From positions 58,124,947 to 58,188,946 of the forward strand of contig NC_082696.1 of NCBI RefSeq assembly GCF_949987515.2: a DNA stretch of 64,000 bases, written 5' to 3'. Under the pieces are notes generated by a model. That model was not told the origin of the DNA. It saw nothing but the letters and a program-made list of their open reading frames with translations, and did no database searches. The stretch's first letter is position 1, and every line of letters starts with the position of its first letter. Position numbers and translations under genes: made by a program. Below are positions 35,314 to 45,830 of this stretch, piece after piece. The DNA comes from Delphinus delphis. Lineage: Eukaryota > Chordata > Mammalia > Artiodactyla > Delphinidae.

Positions 35314-36125
35314 TATTTCCTCACTCAATAAATACCATGTTCTAGGCATTGCCACAATGATATAATGGCTAAGAAGAATAAGAGCTAGTGGGACTTCCCT
35401 GGTGGTGCAGTGGTTAAGAATCCGCCTGCCAATGCAGGGGACACGGGTTCGAGCCCTGGTCTGGGAAGATCCCACATGCTGCGGAGCAACTAAGCCTGTG
35501 TGCTACAACTACTGAGCCGGTGCTCTAGAGCCCGCAAGCCACAACTACTGAAGCCCGAGCACCTAGAACCCGTGTTCTGTAACAAGAGAAGCCACCACAG
35601 AGAAGCCCACACACCACAACAAAGAGTAGCCCCCACTCACTGCAACTAGAGAAAGCCTGCGCACAGCAACAAAGACCCAACGCAGCTAAAAAAATAAATA
35701 AATAAATTTATTAAAAAAAAGAATAAGAGCTACTGTGCTCATGGAGTTTGTTCTAGAGGGAGAGACAAACAATAAGGAAGGAAACGAACAAACAAGACAG
35801 TTCCACCTTGTGACATATAATGAGGGAAATAAATGGGGGACTTGACAGACAATATCCCAGGAGGTTGATTCCTTTAAATAGAGTTGTCCGCAAGACCCCT
35901 TTAAGGGGCTGCCTTCTGCACTGATGCCTGGCAGAAGGGAAGGGCTCAGCCCTTCTGGGACCTGGAGAAAGACCATACCAGGCACTGGAAGATGCTCAGA
36001 GGTGGAGCTGAGTTTGGCTTGTTCCAGGGGTTGGAAAGGGGCCAGTGTGGCTGGAGCATAGGGAATGAGGGGGTGTGTAAGCAGTGGGGTAGACTCAGAC
36101 CTTGTTGGGCTTTGCCCGTAGCAGT
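35311..36125 (-). mobile_element. L2 LINE, inverted, split by a SINE
   Basis: Left of the SINE: CTCACTCAATAAATACCATG, TTCTAGGCATTGCCACAATG. Right of it: TGTGCTCATGGAGTTTGTTC, TAGAGGGAGAGACAAACAAT and GGCCAGTGTGGCTGGAGCAT. The order fits inverted L2. A 154-codon minus-strand frame (35686-36150) lies inside and is not a gene. Confidence 0.8.
35391..35720 (+). mobile_element. CHR-type SINE, long form with duplicated internal unit
   Basis: Starts GGGACTTCCCTGGTGG... with B box GGTTCGAGCCC. Two tandem copies of an ACAACTACTGA-led unit of about 36 bases (from about 35504 and 35540), then AAAGAGTAGCCCCCACTCAC and an AATAAATAAATAAA tail. Duplication GAATAAGAGCTA.TG at 35376-35390 and 35721-35735. 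Confidence 0.96.
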
Positions 36126-36429
36126 GATTCTCAGACGGAACACACAGCACGGTCGCACTGGCCGTTTCCAGCGAGCATCCACTTGGGCTGTGCCTTGTGT
36201 TAGCTATTTAGACTCCTGCCCCAGAGATAGGCCATGGCAAGGACCACTGTACTGTAAAAGCATGTGTTTCACTATTTCCTGTTACTCTTCCCAGGCTGTC
36301 AACATTAGGTGAGCTGTTGAGAACTTAGGAGCTCAGCCCCTAGAGAGGCGACCATGTCACCCCCTGAGGACATACGCGGGAGCAGAGCACAGGTTGCCCT
36401 TGTTCCTGTTCTGACCTTCCTGTTTATCC
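36126..36429. other. Unique DNA, nothing recognised
   Basis: No gene or repeat was identified after the end of the L2. Confidence 0.4.
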
Positions 36430-36720
36430 AGAATCATTCTGAGACACTTGCGTTTCCTTTGGCAGCCCACATAGCACTTAACCTTCACCATGCAAATCAG
36501 TATTAATCTATCAAGGATTCAAGGCCAGCCCGTTTTTGTCCCCATTAACCTCTGGCTAGCCCTACACTTCTCCAATAAAAGAACTCCATTTCCTAATCAA
36601 TGGTCACTTCCCGATGGAAATCATAATTATGGTTATGCAGCATTTGCTTTGCATACACAGCTTTTATGAGTGTGATTCATAGAAGTGAGGCAATGGGACC
36701 GAGTAGGTTGCGTGCCCAGT
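36430..36720. other. Possible conserved non-coding element
   Basis: Repeat-free. Contains an octamer motif ATGCAAAT (about 36490-36497), paired AAT-rich homeodomain-like sites (CAGTATTAATCTATC, CCTAATCAATGG, AATCATAATTATGG) and TATGCAGCATTTGC. No ORF. Regulatory role is inference. Confidence 0.25.
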
Positions 36721-38197
36721 TGTTTTGCTCATCTCTTCCAGTTCTGTAGGGTGGCCATATACTTTATTGTCCAAGTAGGGGTGCTTTGGGGGAATGAAAG
36801 GAGGCTCTATTAATAATTACATCCTGAAAGTAGACATAAACTGAGGTGTGTTGTCTCCCTAGGTTTTCAGTATTTGGATACCACACACTGCTATGATATT
36901 TTCTAGGTTTTTCACATAACAATGAGTGACAGTCAGTCTTTCTTGCCCCGATATGATAATCAAGTACATTAAGTCCATGCATTTTATGGGTTTAAAGAGG
37001 AAGTCATAAAATGACTCTTATTTGTGGCTGATGCCAAGCATATGAAGGCAGTAGCTGAGCCTAAGCTTGTAACCTCAGTACTGCCCTGAGGCTCTGGATG
37101 GTTAGGAAAACGGCAGAGAGGTCGGAAAGCTTTTTGCTTCCCTCTCTTCCTATCCACGTCCCCGCGTGAGGACAGCGCCTCTTGAACGGGAAGGGGTGGA
37201 GGTGGCAGGCAGATCATTTGCCTGATGGTCTCCGGTCAGACCACCTGCTAGTGACAGCGAACGTGGAAAAGGAGTGATTCCCAAAACAACGAATCACTTA
37301 CCACAGTGAGAACCTGGTGTGTGTGCCAATACGCAAGGAACTGTCTCAAGGGGAAGGAATGATTGGGGTGAATCGAATTGATCACTCTTGGCAAAATAGA
37401 TAACGCTGCGTATCCTCAATTGGCAATAATAATTTTTTTTATTATTCTTTAATTTATTACAAAATCTTTAACAAGAGTCTTGGCTGAATGTTTGCTAATT
37501 TGCTTAAAGAGCACAAAACCGTGGGATCAATTTAACACTATATCCTGTCCTCCCTCCTCAACCCACACGTAAGCCAAAGTCTCTCAGTCAAGTGAAAGGT
37601 TTTCTTCAGATACTGAGTCACAGTGAATCTGCTGTTAAGAGAGTCTTTCGACTGGGATGACATTCTTGAAAATGCAAATTATTCCTAAACAGGACCTGAT
37701 GGTTTGTTTTTTCCAAGGACGACTTTTCTTCTTTAATATAAGAACTAACTGAGGCCTGCTGTGAAGAGAGTATTTAGTTCAGTAATTTAGACTAAGTATT
37801 TATACCACAATTCCCCACGAGGGTTTTAGTAAGTCAGGTCAACCCGCTGAGATGTTGACATTTACAGGGAAGCTCACCTCATCCTCCAAAGACCCATGTC
37901 CTCCTCTTCTTCCTGCACACTCTTGTTCCTACCCTTTCCCGCTGTAGTTTTGGAGGCTGCAAAACCTGAGCCTTCTTCTGTACCGGGAGAGCTATTCCCT
38001 CAAACCCATTTGTGCTCAGTTCAGTGCAGCTCCGCCTGGAAGCAAATATTTTTGCGAAACAACTGGGATATAATTACATGACTAAGAAATAAGACAGGGA
38101 TGGGGTTGTGGTTTGATTCTATGGAAAAATAACAAATTGCTGGTGTGAATCCATGGTTGCAGGTTTAAGGATGCTTGACCCTTGAGGTGTTTTGCCA
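36721..38197. other. Unique DNA, nothing recognised
   Basis: Only short ORFs up to 77 codons. TAAT-rich sequence near 37370-37470 might be part of another conserved block. Confidence 0.4.
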
Positions 38198-38505
38198 TCT
38201 AGACCAGTGTCCACAAAAATATAATGTGAGCCACATATGCAATGTAAAATTTTCTGGTAGCCACATAAAAACAGGTGAAATTAATTTTAATAATTTATTT
38301 TATTTAACCCAATATGCATAAAATATTATCATCCTAACATGTAATCAATTTGCAAAGTATTAAGGAGATATTTGACATTCTTTTTCATGCTAAGCATTTG
38401 ATATTGGGAACACGTTTCAATCCAGACTAACCACATTTCACATGCTCAAGAGCTACACGTGGCTAGTGGTTACTGCATTGGAAGGGACAGTACAGATGTA
38501 GACCA
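38198..38505. mobile_element. hAT-type MITE, nearly full length
   Basis: Starts TCTAGACCAGTGTCC, then TATAATGTGAGCCACATATG, TTATTTAACCCAATATGCAT, CTAACATGTAATCAATTTGC and ends TACACGTGGCTAGTGGTTAC, GCATTGGAAGGGACAG. The inverted termini are recognisable. Confidence 0.82.
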
Positions 38506-38946
38506 TTGCTACTCAAAATGCCCATGCCAAAGAAGACATACAGATGGCCAACAGGCACATGAAAAGATGCTCAACGTCACTAATCGTCAGGGCAATGCGG
38601 ATCAAAATCACAATGAGATATCACCTCATACCTGTCAGAATGGCTATTGTCAAAAAGACAAACAAGTGTTTGTGAGTCTGTGGAGAAAAGGGAACCCTAG
38701 TACCCTGCTGGTGGGAATGCAAATTGGTACAGCCACTATGGAAAGCAGTATGAAAAATCTTCAAAACATTAAAAATAAAACTACTATATGATCCAACAAT
38801 TCTACTCCTGGGTATTTATCCAAAGAAAATGAAAACACTCATTTGAAAAGCTATAAGCACCGCAAAGTTCATAGCAGCATTATTTACAGTAGCCAAGATA
38901 TGGAAGCAACCTAAGTAGCCATCAACAGATGAATGGATAAAGATGT

Positions 38947-38949
<3 letters not shown>

Positions 38950-38984
<35 letters not shown>
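38950..38984 (+). repeat. (CA)n microsatellite within the L1
   Basis: About 17 CA units, expanded inside L1 ORF2 sequence. Confidence 0.98.
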
Positions 38985-38986
<2 letters not shown>

Positions 38987-39385
38987 GGAATATTGCTCAG
39001 CCGTAAAAAAAGAATGAGATCTTGCCATTTGCGACAACATGGATAGAGATGGAGGGTATTATGCTTAGTGAAATAAGTTAGACAGAGAAAGACAGATACT
39101 GTATGATTTCAATTATATGTAGAATCTAAAAAACAAAACAAACATATGAGTATAACAAAACAGAAATAGACTCACAGAGAACAAACTAGTGGTTACCACA
39201 GGGGAGAGGGTGGGGGAGGGGCAAAATAGGTGAAGGGGATTAAGAGGTACGAACTGCCAGTTACAAAAACAAACAAGTCACGGCACAGGGAATATAGTCA
39301 ATATTTTATAATAACTTTGTATGGTGTGTAGTGTATAAAAATATCAAATTGCTATGTTATATACCTGAAACTAATATAATATTTT

Positions 39386-39416
39386 GTGTGTGTGTGTGTG
39401 TGAGTGCAGCTGTAAC
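39386..39416 (-). other. Non-SINE insert between SINE tail and target duplication
   Basis: A 31-base segment, (GT)8-like then GAGTGCAGCTGTAAC, lies between the left target duplication (39371-39385) and the SINE A-tail. It belongs neither to L1 nor to the SINE consensus. It is best explained as sequence carried along 3' of the SINE (3' transduction). Confidence 0.6.
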
Positions 39417-39625
39417 TTTTTTTTTTTTTTTTTGCGGTACGCGGGCCTCTCACTGTTGTGGCCTCTCCCGTTGCGGAGCACAGGCTCCGGACACGCAGGC
39501 TCAGCGGCCATGGCTCACGGGCCCAGCCACTCCGCGGCATGTGGGATCTTCCCGGACTGGGGCACGAACCCACGTCCCGTGCATCGGCAGGCGGACTCTC
39601 AACCACTGCGCCACCGGGGAAGCCC
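39417..39625 (-). mobile_element. CHR-type tRNA-Glu SINE, short form
   Basis: Inverted within the L1 3' UTR, with a T17 tail at left. Target duplication CTAATATAATATTTT is at 39371-39385 and 39625-39639 (the last C of the SINE head is shared). B box GGTTCGTGCC. Near consensus. Confidence 0.95.
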
Positions 39626-39668
39626 TAATATAATATTTTAAGTCAACTATACTTCACCTGAAAAAAAT

Positions 39669-40272
39669 GTGATCCATGGACAGATGTGAGCTGTTTGCTA
39701 CAGGTCCACAGTGAGATAAATTCAGGAACTGAAAGGAAGTGTTTAAAAACTTTGATAGCAATGTGAAATTGCCATGACATCCAAGCATGTGATAATTTAA
39801 AAAGTAATCCACCCTTATTGTATTTTAAAGAATATTAGTCTGCCATTGATTGGGGGTGAGAACGGAGGAGCAGCTTGAATCTTCCTCACAGACAGCTTGA
39901 GAAGCCTTGCTCTGGGGCTTCCACTATTCCTGCTCTGCATTTCTCAACCTCAGGTTAGCCCAGCAAGTTGCAGAAATGGATCCCTCAAGGGTCACTAGTA
40001 TGGCTCACTGTGGAACTGTGGTGTCATTCGGGTTCTCATTATCCTCAATGTTTCATGATATTTAACTGTTGATCATCTCTTTTTCTCTCTCCCTAAGATT
40101 AGTGGTTCTCTTATCTGATTTCTTCATCACCCTCCTACCTTCTAAATCCAGGTTCATTAGGGAGTAGCATGGTTGGAAGTGAGCTAATTTAGAAAGAGTA
40201 ATTTGTCCATTGAGCCTAATATGGTGAAAGTGGGAAGCTGAGAGATGGGTCGGCAGGGAGAGAAAGAGTACA
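39669..40272. other. Mostly unique DNA
   Basis: The first 60 bases (TGTGATCCATGGACAG...) may be the remaining part of a hAT-like element into which the L1 inserted. The rest is not recognised. Confidence 0.35.
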
Positions 40273-40346
40273 TGTGTTAGGATTCTCCAGAGACATAGAA
40301 CCAAAAGGATATATTTCTCTGTATAGATATATCTCTGTTGATCTAG

Positions 40347-40396
<50 letters not shown>

Positions 40397-40881
40397 GAGA
40401 AAGAGAGAGAAAGAGAATATAAAATATTGGCTCATGAGATTCTGGAGGCTGAGAAGTCCCAAGACAGGCAGTCGGCACGGTGGAGACCCGGGAGAGCTGG
40501 TGTGTAGTTTCATTCTGAGTCTGAAGGGCTGAGAACCAGGAGAGCCAATGGTGTAAGTTCCAATCCCCAAATCTACAGAGTCGAGACCCAAGAAGAGCCA
40601 AAGTTCAGTCTGAGTCTGAAGGACTCAAATGTCTCAGCTCAGAGCAGTCAGGCAGGGGGAGCTCCTGCTTATTCTCGGAAGGGTCAGCCTTTTGTTCTAG
40701 TCAGACCTTCAACTGATTGGACAAGGCCCACCCACAATGGAGACAGCAATCTGCTTTATTCAGTTTACTGATTCAAATGTTCATCTCATTCAAAACACCT
40801 CACAGACATACTCAGGATAACGTTTGACAAATACCTGGGTGCCTTATGGCCCAGTGACGTTGCCACATAAATTAACCATCA
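40273..40881 (+). mobile_element. Ancient LTR-like repeat (ERVL/MaLR class likely)
   Basis: Starts TGTGTTAGGATTCTCCAGAG and ends ATAAATTAACCATCA, i.e. TG...CA termini. Internal blocks are TATTGGCTCATGAGATTCTG, CTTCAACTGATTGGACAAGG, CCCACCCACAATGG and ATAACGTTTGACAAATACCT. It is a common mammalian repeat; the family name is not assigned. Confidence 0.6.
40347..40396 (+). repeat. (TATC)n microsatellite
   Basis: About 12 tetramer units, followed by a GAAA-rich tail, growing within the LTR-like repeat. Confidence 0.98.
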
Positions 40882-41089
40882 CGGAGCATATGGAATTCAG
40901 ATGAGAGGTGGTAGAGCCTGTGTACAGGCAGTAGTCAGGCGGTAGAGAGGAGAGGAAGGGACCAAGCTGGGAGACCCAGGAGATGGACAATGGCAGGATG
41001 CGCGAGGGAGGGAGCAGGTGAGGCTGACTCCAGCCTTGGTAAAGGGATTCCAGGGAGGGCCACATCCACTTTCCCCTGAAAGTCAAAGT
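40882..41089. other. Unique DNA, nothing recognised
   Basis: Short spacer, possibly inverted L2-like sequence (GGGACCAAGCTGGGAGACCC), not certain. Confidence 0.3.
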
Positions 41090-41490
41090 ATCCACAGTGG
41101 AACCCCTTCCCTCCTCCTCTCACAGTCCCTTCCTCTCAGCTGCGTCTCCTGAAGGCCATTCTGTGAATGACATCACCAGTCTCCCAGTCACGTGGGCTCA
41201 AAACCTGGAGTCACCTTTGCTCCCCTTATCCTTTTCTGTCCCATCACTTGTGGCGTCCTATAGACTATTTCCACAGACCCTCTCTCTTCCAGCCTCTCGT
41301 TTCCCTTCACATTCCTTAGCAACCCGCTGGACTAGACTCCCTACCTCTAGCCAAGCTCTTGCAGTATTCTCCTAACACGTTGTCTTCTTAGCAGCCTCTC
41401 TGTGCTCCAAACTACCTCGCGTGTCACTGCCAAACCATCTTAAGAAACAGCTTCAAGGCTGTCTTCCCTTCCCCCAGTGTCCACTCACTG
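41090..41490 (+). mobile_element. L2 LINE fragment (internal)
   Basis: GTCACGTGGGCTCAAAACCT, TAGCCAAGCTCTTGCAGTAT, TGTCACTGCCAAACCATCTT and CACTCACTGGCTGCTAATG match the diverged L2 region upstream of the 3' end. Confidence 0.55.
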
Positions 41491-41774
41491 GCTGCTAATG
41501 ATGTCGAGTCTCCCTCCTCAGGGATCCCCCATGCCCTGGCGCTAGCAGATGTTTCAAGGCTCATCCTCCCTGTGTTACAGAGCTCCCTGGGCATTGGGCA
41601 CTGTGTTCCTGAGGGTGCAGCCCTAATGGGGTGCGAGGTTGTGGAGGGAAAAGCAGGCCTCACTGGGAGCACATGGTAAGGGACTTTAACCTGACTCAGG
41701 GTTCTCAATAAGCTGAAGCTTAAAGAATTTTTCGGAATTAGCCAGGAAGAGGAAACCATACATGCTAAGGCCTG
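41491..41774. other. Unique DNA, nothing recognised
   Basis: A minus-strand frame of 124 codons spans 41424-41798 but partly lies in L2 and has no domain. Confidence 0.35.
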
Positions 41775-42005
41775 GACATTAGAAAGAATGTGATGCATTC
41801 GAAGGCCTAGAAGAGCAGCACGTGGCTGGATCCACAGAGGGAAAGGACAAGCTTAAAATGATGCCAGGGAGGGGCATAAGACAACTCTCTTAAGCACGTG
41901 GGCTTAATTCTAAGAGTAGTGGAAAACCCTGGAAGGATTGTAAGCAGGGGTGTGAAATGATCAGATTTGCCTGCTTAAAAGTTCACTCTAACTGCTGTAG
42001 ATTTT
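41775..42005 (-). mobile_element. L2 LINE fragment, inverted
   Basis: GAAGGCCTAGAAGAGCAGCA, ACGTGGCTGGATCCACAGAG, GGTGTGAAATGATCAGATTT and AGTTCACTCTAACTGCTGTA follow inverted L2 order (ggccagtgtggctggagcag ... gtgacatgatctgac). Confidence 0.65.
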
Positions 42006-42189
42006 AACTACTGGTCACCTTTTTTCTCACCCTAAAACTTTCTCTAACATTTTTAACCCTGGGTTAATATCTCCATGTAAGTTAGGAATTCCAAAATGTA
42101 TTTGTCCAAGAACCTATTTCATGTAACATCTCTCTTACACTCCCCGTGCGCTTTGGAACACCGTCTGAGAAATGCTGACTTAGATAACT

Positions 42190-42600
42190 TCCTCTGCCCG
42201 GGATGTCTCCTTGCCCTATTGCCCCATTGAAACCCAGTGCGGCTTGCCAGACCCAGATTCCACCCATCTTTCCAGTCCTGGCACAAATGGCTGGAGGCTC
42301 TCCCAGATCCCACTGTCAAGTGTCAAGTCAGTTGTCTTCATCCCTTAAGTCAAGGCTCCTCTCGGATCTTAAAAGGCTACAATTCTAGGGTATAAGAGAG
42401 CTCGGTCTTTTCTGAAGTCCCGCAGTGCATTGTTGCAGTATCTCTTGGGCACTCATCAGTAGACTGTGCATTAGTGCAGAATGTGTATCTGTCTTAATTC
42501 CCCATGAAGGCAAGGGTTGGGGGTTATTAGTTTCTGTATCTCTCTCATATCCCTACTACCTTGTCCAGGGGAGGAACTTGATTGCTATTTCATTAATTCT
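42190..42600 (+). mobile_element. L2 LINE 3' end, diverged
   Basis: Reads as L2: TCCTCTGCCCGGGATGTCTC near its start, AAGTCAGTTGTCTTCATCCC, AATTCCCCATGAAGGCAAGG, then TCTGTATCTCTCTCATATCC. The last part before 42600 is decayed. Confidence 0.55.
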
Positions 42601-43861
42601 CTGCCCTCGAGAAGCCACATTCCCACTATTCTAGGCCACATATAAGTACAGCTTCCTTGTGTCTTGGGCAGCACAGCAAGCCTCCCACCTCATCTGGGAG
42701 TCAGTCTGTCAGCACCTGTGTCTGCAGGCATGCTGCCGGGGAGAGCTTTCCCTACGCGCAGTCCACTGGGAGCCTGAAAGCCTTGGCAAACTCCTGCTAC
42801 CTCCCCTCTATTTTTATCCTCATTGAGGCTCTGGAATGCTTTCCAGAGATCCCCAAGGACACCTGGAAAGCACAGACCAGGACAGGCATGCGAAGGGCTT
42901 GCTCATCTCTCCACCAAGCGCTTTCTCAGCTTCCCGGTCCATGAACCAGAGGGGAAAAGGTCTGCTTCCTGTCGTGTCTTTGGGTGTTTCTCAGCTTGCG
43001 CCTCAGAACAGGCATCCTTTGGTCCAAAGGGTATCACAGCTGCGTTTCCCCTTTTGTGATGGCATGTGTGTGGTGAAGGCAAGTGGGGAGTAATGGCTTT
43101 TGTCAAAGAGTCCATCCTCCCCCGCGTCAGCGTCGGCTCCCCTTACCCTGGCTTGTTCCTCTCGCTCTTTGTGGGAAGGACTGTCAAAGGATGTCAGGAT
43201 AAATTCTCTGCTCCTGCTTGTGCCTTTTCTTCCTCTCTCCCTCTCTCTCCCTCCTCTCTTTTGATTCTGTCTCGATGTCATCTCTTCAAAGTATACTACC
43301 TGTAAAATATTGATTCACAGCAGGCTGCGTCTGCCACGATCAGATTTCTCTTCTGCTGGCAGCAGTAATAAACTACCACAGACACTGCAGACCCGGTGGC
43401 AGCTTCACCGCCGCTTCACACGCATCCGTCTGTCTTCTGCCTGACTCTACATAATGAAACAGCATCCGGAGACATTTCAGAAGTAGAGAAACCAAGTAAC
43501 AACCAGTGGGGACGTAAAAGACCCAGAGGAGCCTGCAGACGGAAGTTGTCACAGGTATCACCCCAAGCAGCAGATGAATCACAAGCTCCCTGGTTTCCTG
43601 ACAGCAACTGGAAAAACAGCAATGGAAAACAAAGCTGCCCAGTTTACTGCTCATGGGAGCATAACGGCAAGGGTTCTCCACCTCCTTCTGACTTTCTCCC
43701 TTTCCCCCAGCGTCTTGGGCCAGCTTGTGGAATTGCACCTTCAAACACTGATAACTTGTGATCCCTGCTGGGAATATCAAACCTAGAGGAAGCTCTTACG
43801 TAACAGAGACATGAATTTAGTTTGTGTAGAAAAAGAGAATTAATGGCGAGGCAGCGGGCTT
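42601..43861. other. Unique GC-moderate DNA with many overlapping ORFs
   Basis: Frames of 68-135 codons overlap on both strands (for example 43396-43761 plus and 43373-43780 minus). A good acceptor-like sequence TTTCTCCCTTTCCCCCAG ends at about 43710. A CT-rich tract lies at about 43231-43262. No family is recognised. Could contain an exon, but no evidence singles one out. Confidence 0.3.
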
Positions 43862-44060
43862 GGCCTTGAAGAGCTTGGACTCTGGAGCCCAAGCCTGGGT
43901 TGGGTGCCTGGCTCTGCCACTTACCGTCTGTGTGACGTGGGGCAAATTACTACGTTTACATCCCAGTTTCCTCGTTGGTATTATAACGGGATTGTTACTG
44001 TGACAAGTTGCAAGGCATTTAGAATAGTGCCAGGCTTATAGCACTATTGAAATGTTTATA
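43862..44060 (+). mobile_element. MIR SINE
   Basis: CTTGGACTCTGGAGCCCAAG, GGTGCCTGGCTCTGCCACTT, TGTGTGACGTGGGGCAAATT, CCAGTTTCCTCGTTGGTATT and ATAGTGCCAGGCTTATAGCA are MIR in order. Confidence 0.88.
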
Positions 44061-44073
44061 AAACACACTCACA

Positions 44074-44289
44074 GGGCTTCCCTGGTGGCGCAGTGGTTGA
44101 GAGTCCGCCTGCCGATGCAGGGGACACGGGTTCGTGCCCCGGTCCGGGAAGATCCCACATGCCGCGGAGCGGCTGGGCCCGTGAGCCATGGCCGCTGAGC
44201 CTGCGTGTCCGGAGCCTGTGCTCCGCAACAGGAGAGGCCACAACAGTGAGAGGCCCGCATACCGCAACAACAACAACAACAACAACAAC
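44074..44289 (+). mobile_element. CHR-type tRNA-Glu SINE, short form, (AAC)n tail
   Basis: Near-consensus copy starting GGGCTTCCCTGGTGGCGCAG. Its tail is about eight AAC units rather than plain A. The perfect duplication AAAACACACTCACA is at 44060-44073 and 44290-44303. Antisense frames are open through it in all three phases, an artefact of composition. Confidence 0.97.
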
Positions 44290-44303
44290 AAAACACACTC
44301 ACA

Positions 44304-45654
44304 AATTTCCCTGATGAGGAGTCAAAATCCCAGTTGGTGGGAACGGTGTGGGCTTTCCTCTTCCCTTTGGGGGATGTAGGTCGTCATCCAGAAAGGCTTC
44401 TGGAGCAGACAGGCAGCTGGAGGTTGAGCAAACCCCATCCCCTCAGGCTGGAGGGGGAGCCTGAACATTCTCCTCTTGCTTTGTCTGCAAATGTGCACTT
44501 GTTCCAAGGTGTCCCACTCTCTGAGAAGGTGACTCTTTATTCTAAAGCACAGCAATTGTGGGAAGAGTCTTCTGAATCTCAGTGGCGTGTGTCTGTGTCA
44601 TTCGCATCCTGGCTGGGGAGGAAAGTATTAAAATGAGAAGCGGCCATCCGAAGTCAGTAAATCCGTCATCAGAGATGACAGCTGTGTGTCTGCATTCTGG
44701 TTTTACTGCGACTTTGAGCAAGTTGGTGAAGGTGGCAGTGGCATCCAGCTCTGGCCTGTGAAGAGTTATGATTTTCTACCGTATTAGCTACTGAAGGGAC
44801 CCTACCACTTAGCACCCTCTGGGGAGCCTTCCGTTTGGCAGTACAGGGAAATTTACCCCTTGTGACCAACTGTTAAGCTTCCTTTGAAGCCTCTCTTAAT
44901 TCAGATTTGGTTCAGCTCACGACGGCTTCGGAGTCAGTGGGGAAAACGTTTACGATATGACAAACTAGCAACCTGTATTTTTTACGTACCGTTAGAGAAA
45001 TCATGGGTCTTTTATTCTTGCGTCCTTCTGCTTTTTTGGGGAGAGATGTCCTCTGAGAGCCCTCAGTTCCTCACTTTATATTCTCTCTCCTCTTCAAGCC
45101 TCAAAGCCTCTGTACACACAGGAGCGGGCTTCCCTTTGATGAGGCAGGCTGGAGAAAGTTTCATCTGAAGCCCGTCAGAGCCAATGGTCTGCGGGTCAAA
45201 AGGGAGACTGCTGAGTCAAGTGGAGCATCCATCCCATCCCCGGGGGTTCAGTTCCTCAGACCAAGGGGGTTTATTTCCCTTCCCCGAAGGCCTCGAAGGG
45301 CACTGTGATCTCATGGGCTACGTGTGGTCCCAACGTGCCCAAGCTGTCACCCTCACCATGGCATGCTCCCAGAACCGTGCTGTTCTTCATTATGTCAGGA
45401 TCCTGAATTACCGCGTGTGTCTCTTTTTGGAGATAGAGCGGGGGATTTAGCACTGTGCAGAGCATCCAAAGGTGGAGCTGTGGGAGAAAGAATGACTGAG
45501 CAAAGAGTGGCAAGCGAGGGGCCAGCAGCAAGACACGGGCCCTCAGTCTTGACCTTGAGCCAGGGTTTGCTGAATATATGATGTGGAGGCTGAATATCCC
45601 CTATGAGAAAGGGAGGGAGGTCCAACCACAAGGAGGGGTACAGTGGTGTGATTC
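44304..45654. other. Unique DNA, nothing recognised
   Basis: Overlapping frames of 62-100 codons on both strands, no recognised domain. No repeat is recognised. Confidence 0.4.
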
Positions 45655-45830
45655 ATGGCCTGGGTATGGAGATCATTTCTGCAGTCATGTGGCCTTGGGG
45701 AGAATGACTACACCTCTCTGTCTCCAGCTCATCTTCAGAATGGATTAGGAGGATTGGATATGATAAGCCACGTAAAGTGCTTAGCGCAGAGACCGATACA
45801 CAGTAAGGCTCAGAGGAATGTTAAAACATG
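45655..45830 (+). mobile_element. MIR SINE relic
   Basis: GCAGTCATGTGGCCTTGGGG, CATCTTCAGAATGGATTAGG, CACGTAAAGTGCTTAGCGCA and CACAGTAAGGCTCAGAGG keep MIR order. Confidence 0.75.

Larger units (their letters stand above)
38525..39668 (+). mobile_element. L1 LINE, ORF2 3' part and 3' UTR, split
   Basis: AAAGAAGACATACAGATGGC, CACAATGAGATATCACCTCA, GGTGGGAATGCAAATTGGTA, CTCCTGGGTATTTATCCAAA and TTCATAGCAGCATTATTTAC are the L1 ORF2 C-terminal coding region, broken by stops and frameshifts. The 3' UTR continues to 39385, is interrupted by a SINE, and resumes at AAGTCAACTATACTTCA. It is 5' truncated next to the hAT element. Confidence 0.93.

Noticed and set aside
35686..36150. 154-codon minus-strand ORF
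   Set aside because: It lies within an inverted L2 LINE and the SINE tail and does not match the L2 protein frame in a functional way.
38459..38791. 110-codon plus-strand ORF
   Set aside because: It is a degenerate piece of L1 ORF2 joined to a hAT relic.
44074..44289. CpG clusters that look like small CpG islands
   Set aside because: They coincide with young GC-rich SINE copies here and at the other short SINEs.
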